This document shows, in pieces, positions 6,274-7,243 of a stretch of 7,243 nt of DNA. Location of the stretch: assembly GCA_030691805.1 (NCBI GenBank), contig JAUYDP010000395.1, positions 1 to 7,243 on the forward strand. The letters are read 5' to 3'. The stretch comes from Dehalococcoidia bacterium (lineage in GTDB: Bacteria > Chloroflexota > Dehalococcoidia > JAUYDP01). Within the stretch, counting starts at the first letter, position 1; the number at the start of each line of letters is the position of its first letter. The notes under the pieces were generated by a model. The model made no database searches. It saw nothing but the letters and a program-made list of their open reading frames with translations, and was not told the DNA's origin. The position numbers and the translations under genes are program-made.

Positions 6274-6462
6274 TTATTTCCGGCGGGCCAGGAGGCTAAG
6301 CAGCCGGCGGAGCGCGTAACGCCTTCTCAGTTGGGCTCCAAGGTAGCCGTTGAGAAGGGACAGTATCATGGGGAGGGCCAGTATCGCAACGGCCTGCAAG
6401 ACGATACCAATGTCTGGAGCTTCTGTTATAGAGCCAAGTAGCCCGACTGGCCCCAAGAACAC
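6274..6462 (-). CDS. Small hydrophobic ORF, possible 3' half of a broken membrane-protein gene
   Basis: A 62-residue frame starting at GTG (6462). Residues 18-41 (IGIVLQAVAILALPMILSLL and on) form one probable membrane helix, followed by a strongly basic tail (RRRYALRRLLSLLARRK) that would stay in the cytoplasm. No Shine-Dalgarno is evident, and a stop lies three codons upstream of the GTG. I do not recognise a family. It may be a real small membrane protein, or the C-terminal part of a gene whose N-terminus is the ORF at 6552-6674 in another frame. Confidence 0.3.
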   Translation of the reverse strand: MFLGPVGLLGSITEAPDIGIVLQAVAILALPMILSLLNGYLGAQLRRRYALRRLLSLLARRK

Positions 6463-6551
6463 GGGGCGTCAGTCGGCCAACCTGGCCAAAGTCCATGACC
6501 AGGGAACGAAATAGCCTGTGACTAGCCCTGAAATGAGGTATTAGCCGGCCG

Positions 6552-6674
6552 TCATGATAAACCGGCTGGCCATGGATTCCCCGGCCCGAGGTCGGAGAAG
6601 AAGAGGCTTAGCCCGAAGAGGCCGACCAGTAATGCGAAGGCCGCGAAAAGGATAAGCCGGAGAAAGTTCTTCAT
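6552..6674 (-). CDS. Small membrane ORF, possible 5' half of a broken gene
   Basis: A 40-residue frame from ATG 6674. It begins MKNFLRLILFAAFALLVGLF and continues GLSLFF, one clear membrane helix at about 5-26 after a short basic start, then ends in SDLGPGNPWPAGLS. The pattern is that of a signal anchor or TM1. No good Shine-Dalgarno is seen. It is followed 89 nt later by the hydrophobic ORF 6274-6462 in a different frame. Function unknown. Confidence 0.35.
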   Translation of the reverse strand: MKNFLRLILFAAFALLVGLFGLSLFFSDLGPGNPWPAGLS

Positions 6675-6686
6675 CCCGTGATGATG

Positions 6687-6703
6687 GGGCGGTTACGCCC
6701 TTT
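6687..6703 (+). terminator. Short GC hairpin followed by TTT
   Basis: GGGCG (6687-6691) pairs with CGCCC (6696-6700) over a GTTA loop and is followed by TTT on the plus strand. No plus-strand gene precedes it, so it may have no role; read on the minus strand it lies just upstream of the small ORF at 6674. Confidence 0.15.
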
Positions 6704-6716
6704 GGGATGGCTTCCC

Positions 6717-6750
6717 AACGGATAACGGATGAGATGAACGAATAACGGAT
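6717..6750. repeat. Heptanucleotide array 2 (AACGRAT type)
   Basis: AACGGAT occurs at 6717-6723, 6724-6730 and 6744-6750, with the variant AACGAAT at 6737-6743. Two pairs of units flank the 6-nt insert GAGATG (6731-6736). It is a separate heptad family from the arrays on either side. Confidence 0.7.
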
Positions 6751-6815
6751 GCATCCTATTGCGCATGGGGCGACCAAAGGTAGTCCCAGTTTTCCATGGT
6801 CAAGTCGGGATTGAA

Positions 6816-6836
6816 GCGGGTATCGGGGCGACCCGC
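6816..6836 (-). terminator. Possible weak terminator hairpin downstream of fixX
   Basis: GCGGGT (6816-6821) pairs perfectly with ACCCGC (6831-6836) over a 9-nt loop. In the minus direction it lies about 70 nt beyond the fixX stop, past heptad array 3, and is followed by TTCAAT rather than a U-tract, so intrinsic termination is doubtful. Confidence 0.2.
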
Positions 6837-6845
6837 CGTTTGACC

Positions 6846-6908
6846 TGAACCCCGAACCCTACACCCTACACCCTTGACCCCTGACCCCTGACCCTTGACC
6901 CCTGACCC
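6846..6908. repeat. Heptanucleotide array 3 (NNNACCC type)
   Basis: Nine uninterrupted 7-nt units on the plus strand: TGAACCC, CGAACCC, TACACCC twice, TTGACCC, CTGACCC twice, TTGACCC, CTGACCC. Each ends in ACCC with the first three bases varying. The array begins, in the minus direction, at the fixX stop codon. The unit TTGACCC is also the first unit of array 1 read on the opposite strand. Confidence 0.85.
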
Positions 6909-7189
6909 TACCCGTACCTGAACGTGACCCCGAACCCTCCCCTCGGGTATCGCCACTGGATGTTCCGCTCGGGGCAGGCGACCCGGCAGCAGCCGCATTC
7001 CAGGCAGTTTTCGTAGGAGACCATTAGTTTTTCATCCTCCCACTTGTAGGTCTGGGCAGGGCAAAAGGTGGTGCAGGCCCGGTTGCCGCACTTGGTCTTG
7101 CAGACGTCCTGGGAGATCACCTCCAGGTGGGAGTGTTCGTCAGGCTTGAATTTCAGTGTAAAAAGCTTGTCCTCTATGGTTGTGGTCAC
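6908..7189 (-). CDS. fixX: FixX-type ferredoxin
   Basis: A 93-residue FixX-like ferredoxin, the iron-sulfur partner of FixC-type ETF:quinone oxidoreductases, passing electrons from FixAB (an electron-transfer flavoprotein) towards quinone. It opens IEDKLFTLKF, typical of the family. The cysteines fall in two groups: C-x3-C-x4-C-x3-CP at residues 30-43 (FCPAQTY is a FixX hallmark) and a canonical [4Fe-4S] set C-x2-C-x2-C-x3-CP at 62-72, with an additional Cys at 67. The GTG at 7189 is preferred because GGAGGG lies 7 nt upstream. The frame stays open to the window edge, with a TTG at 7207 as an alternative, so a longer N-terminus cannot be excluded. fixC is expected off the right edge, making this the distal gene of the operon. 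The last ~10 codons resemble the heptad repeat that follows. Confidence 0.85.
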   Translation of the reverse strand: MTTTIEDKLFTLKFKPDEHSHLEVISQDVCKTKCGNRACTTFCPAQTYKWEDEKLMVSYENCLECGCCRVACPERNIQWRYPRGGFGVTFRYG

Positions 7190-7243
7190 GATATGGCCCT
7201 CCAGCAACGTAACGCCGAATTTATTCGGCAGACCATCTATTTG

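Noticed and set aside
6541..6998. Minus-strand ORFs of 78 and 80 codons between the small membrane ORFs and fixX
   Set aside because: Their translations consist largely of heptad-repeat products and low-complexity sequence, with no start signals.
1..7243. CRISPR arrays, tRNA or rRNA genes, and insertion sequences
   Set aside because: No regularly spaced repeats of CRISPR size, no cloverleaf pattern, no transposase-like reading frame and no terminal inverted repeats were seen.

Overview
The window reads as part of a bacterial chromosome or metagenome contig. It is moderately GC-rich, with clear Shine-Dalgarno sites and sigma70-type promoters. A large zinc-ribbon/adenylate cyclase/ATPase/TPR protein, a FixX-type ferredoxin and several toxin-antitoxin (TA) genes together would suit an anaerobic or facultative lineage such as Chloroflexi (Dehalococcoidia-like) or a deltaproteobacterium. 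No single gene here settles the taxonomy, so the Chloroflexi reading is a guess.

Layout. (1) Positions 1-190 hold no gene but look like a structured RNA: three local hairpins, then a 13-pair bulged long-range helix (72-84 with 169-184) closing a conserved-looking core. A stand-alone HEARO/omega-RNA (the IscB guide-RNA class) is one idea, unverified. (2) 209-799, plus strand: a promoter with a palindromic operator over its -10 box, then a mazE-type antitoxin overlapping a mazF/pemK-type endoribonuclease toxin by 14 nt. (3) 800-1604, plus strand: a promoter with two 11-bp direct repeats between -35 and -10, a leader with mutually exclusive hairpins, and a 182-aa antitoxin-like protein of the BrnA/CopG type with an extra C-terminal region and no toxin beside it. 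(4) 1668-2317, minus strand: a brnT/brnA-type TA pair, also overlapping by 14 nt, with its own promoter and palindromic operator. (5) 2318-2637 holds no convincing gene. (6) 2638-6229, minus strand: a 1175-aa signalling protein (two zinc ribbons, class III adenylate cyclase, STAND-type ATPase, TPR array) and its promoter. (7) 6223-6908: mostly non-coding DNA with three separate heptanucleotide tandem-repeat arrays, two small membrane-protein ORFs that may be halves of one broken gene, and weak hairpins. (8) 6908-7189, minus strand: a FixX-type ferredoxin, presumably the last gene of a fixABCX-like operon lying off the right edge.

The left 2.3 kb is a compact defence/stability island: two complete TA modules and one unpaired antitoxin homologue, each with a recognisable self-regulation site. 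The right side is housekeeping or signalling: cAMP signalling coupled to an ATPase/TPR scaffold, and electron transfer to quinone. The most unusual features are the structured RNA upstream of mazEF, the solitary extended antitoxin paralogous to the neighbouring brnA, and the heptad arrays, one of which supplies the -35 box of the cyclase promoter while another starts exactly at the fixX stop codon.
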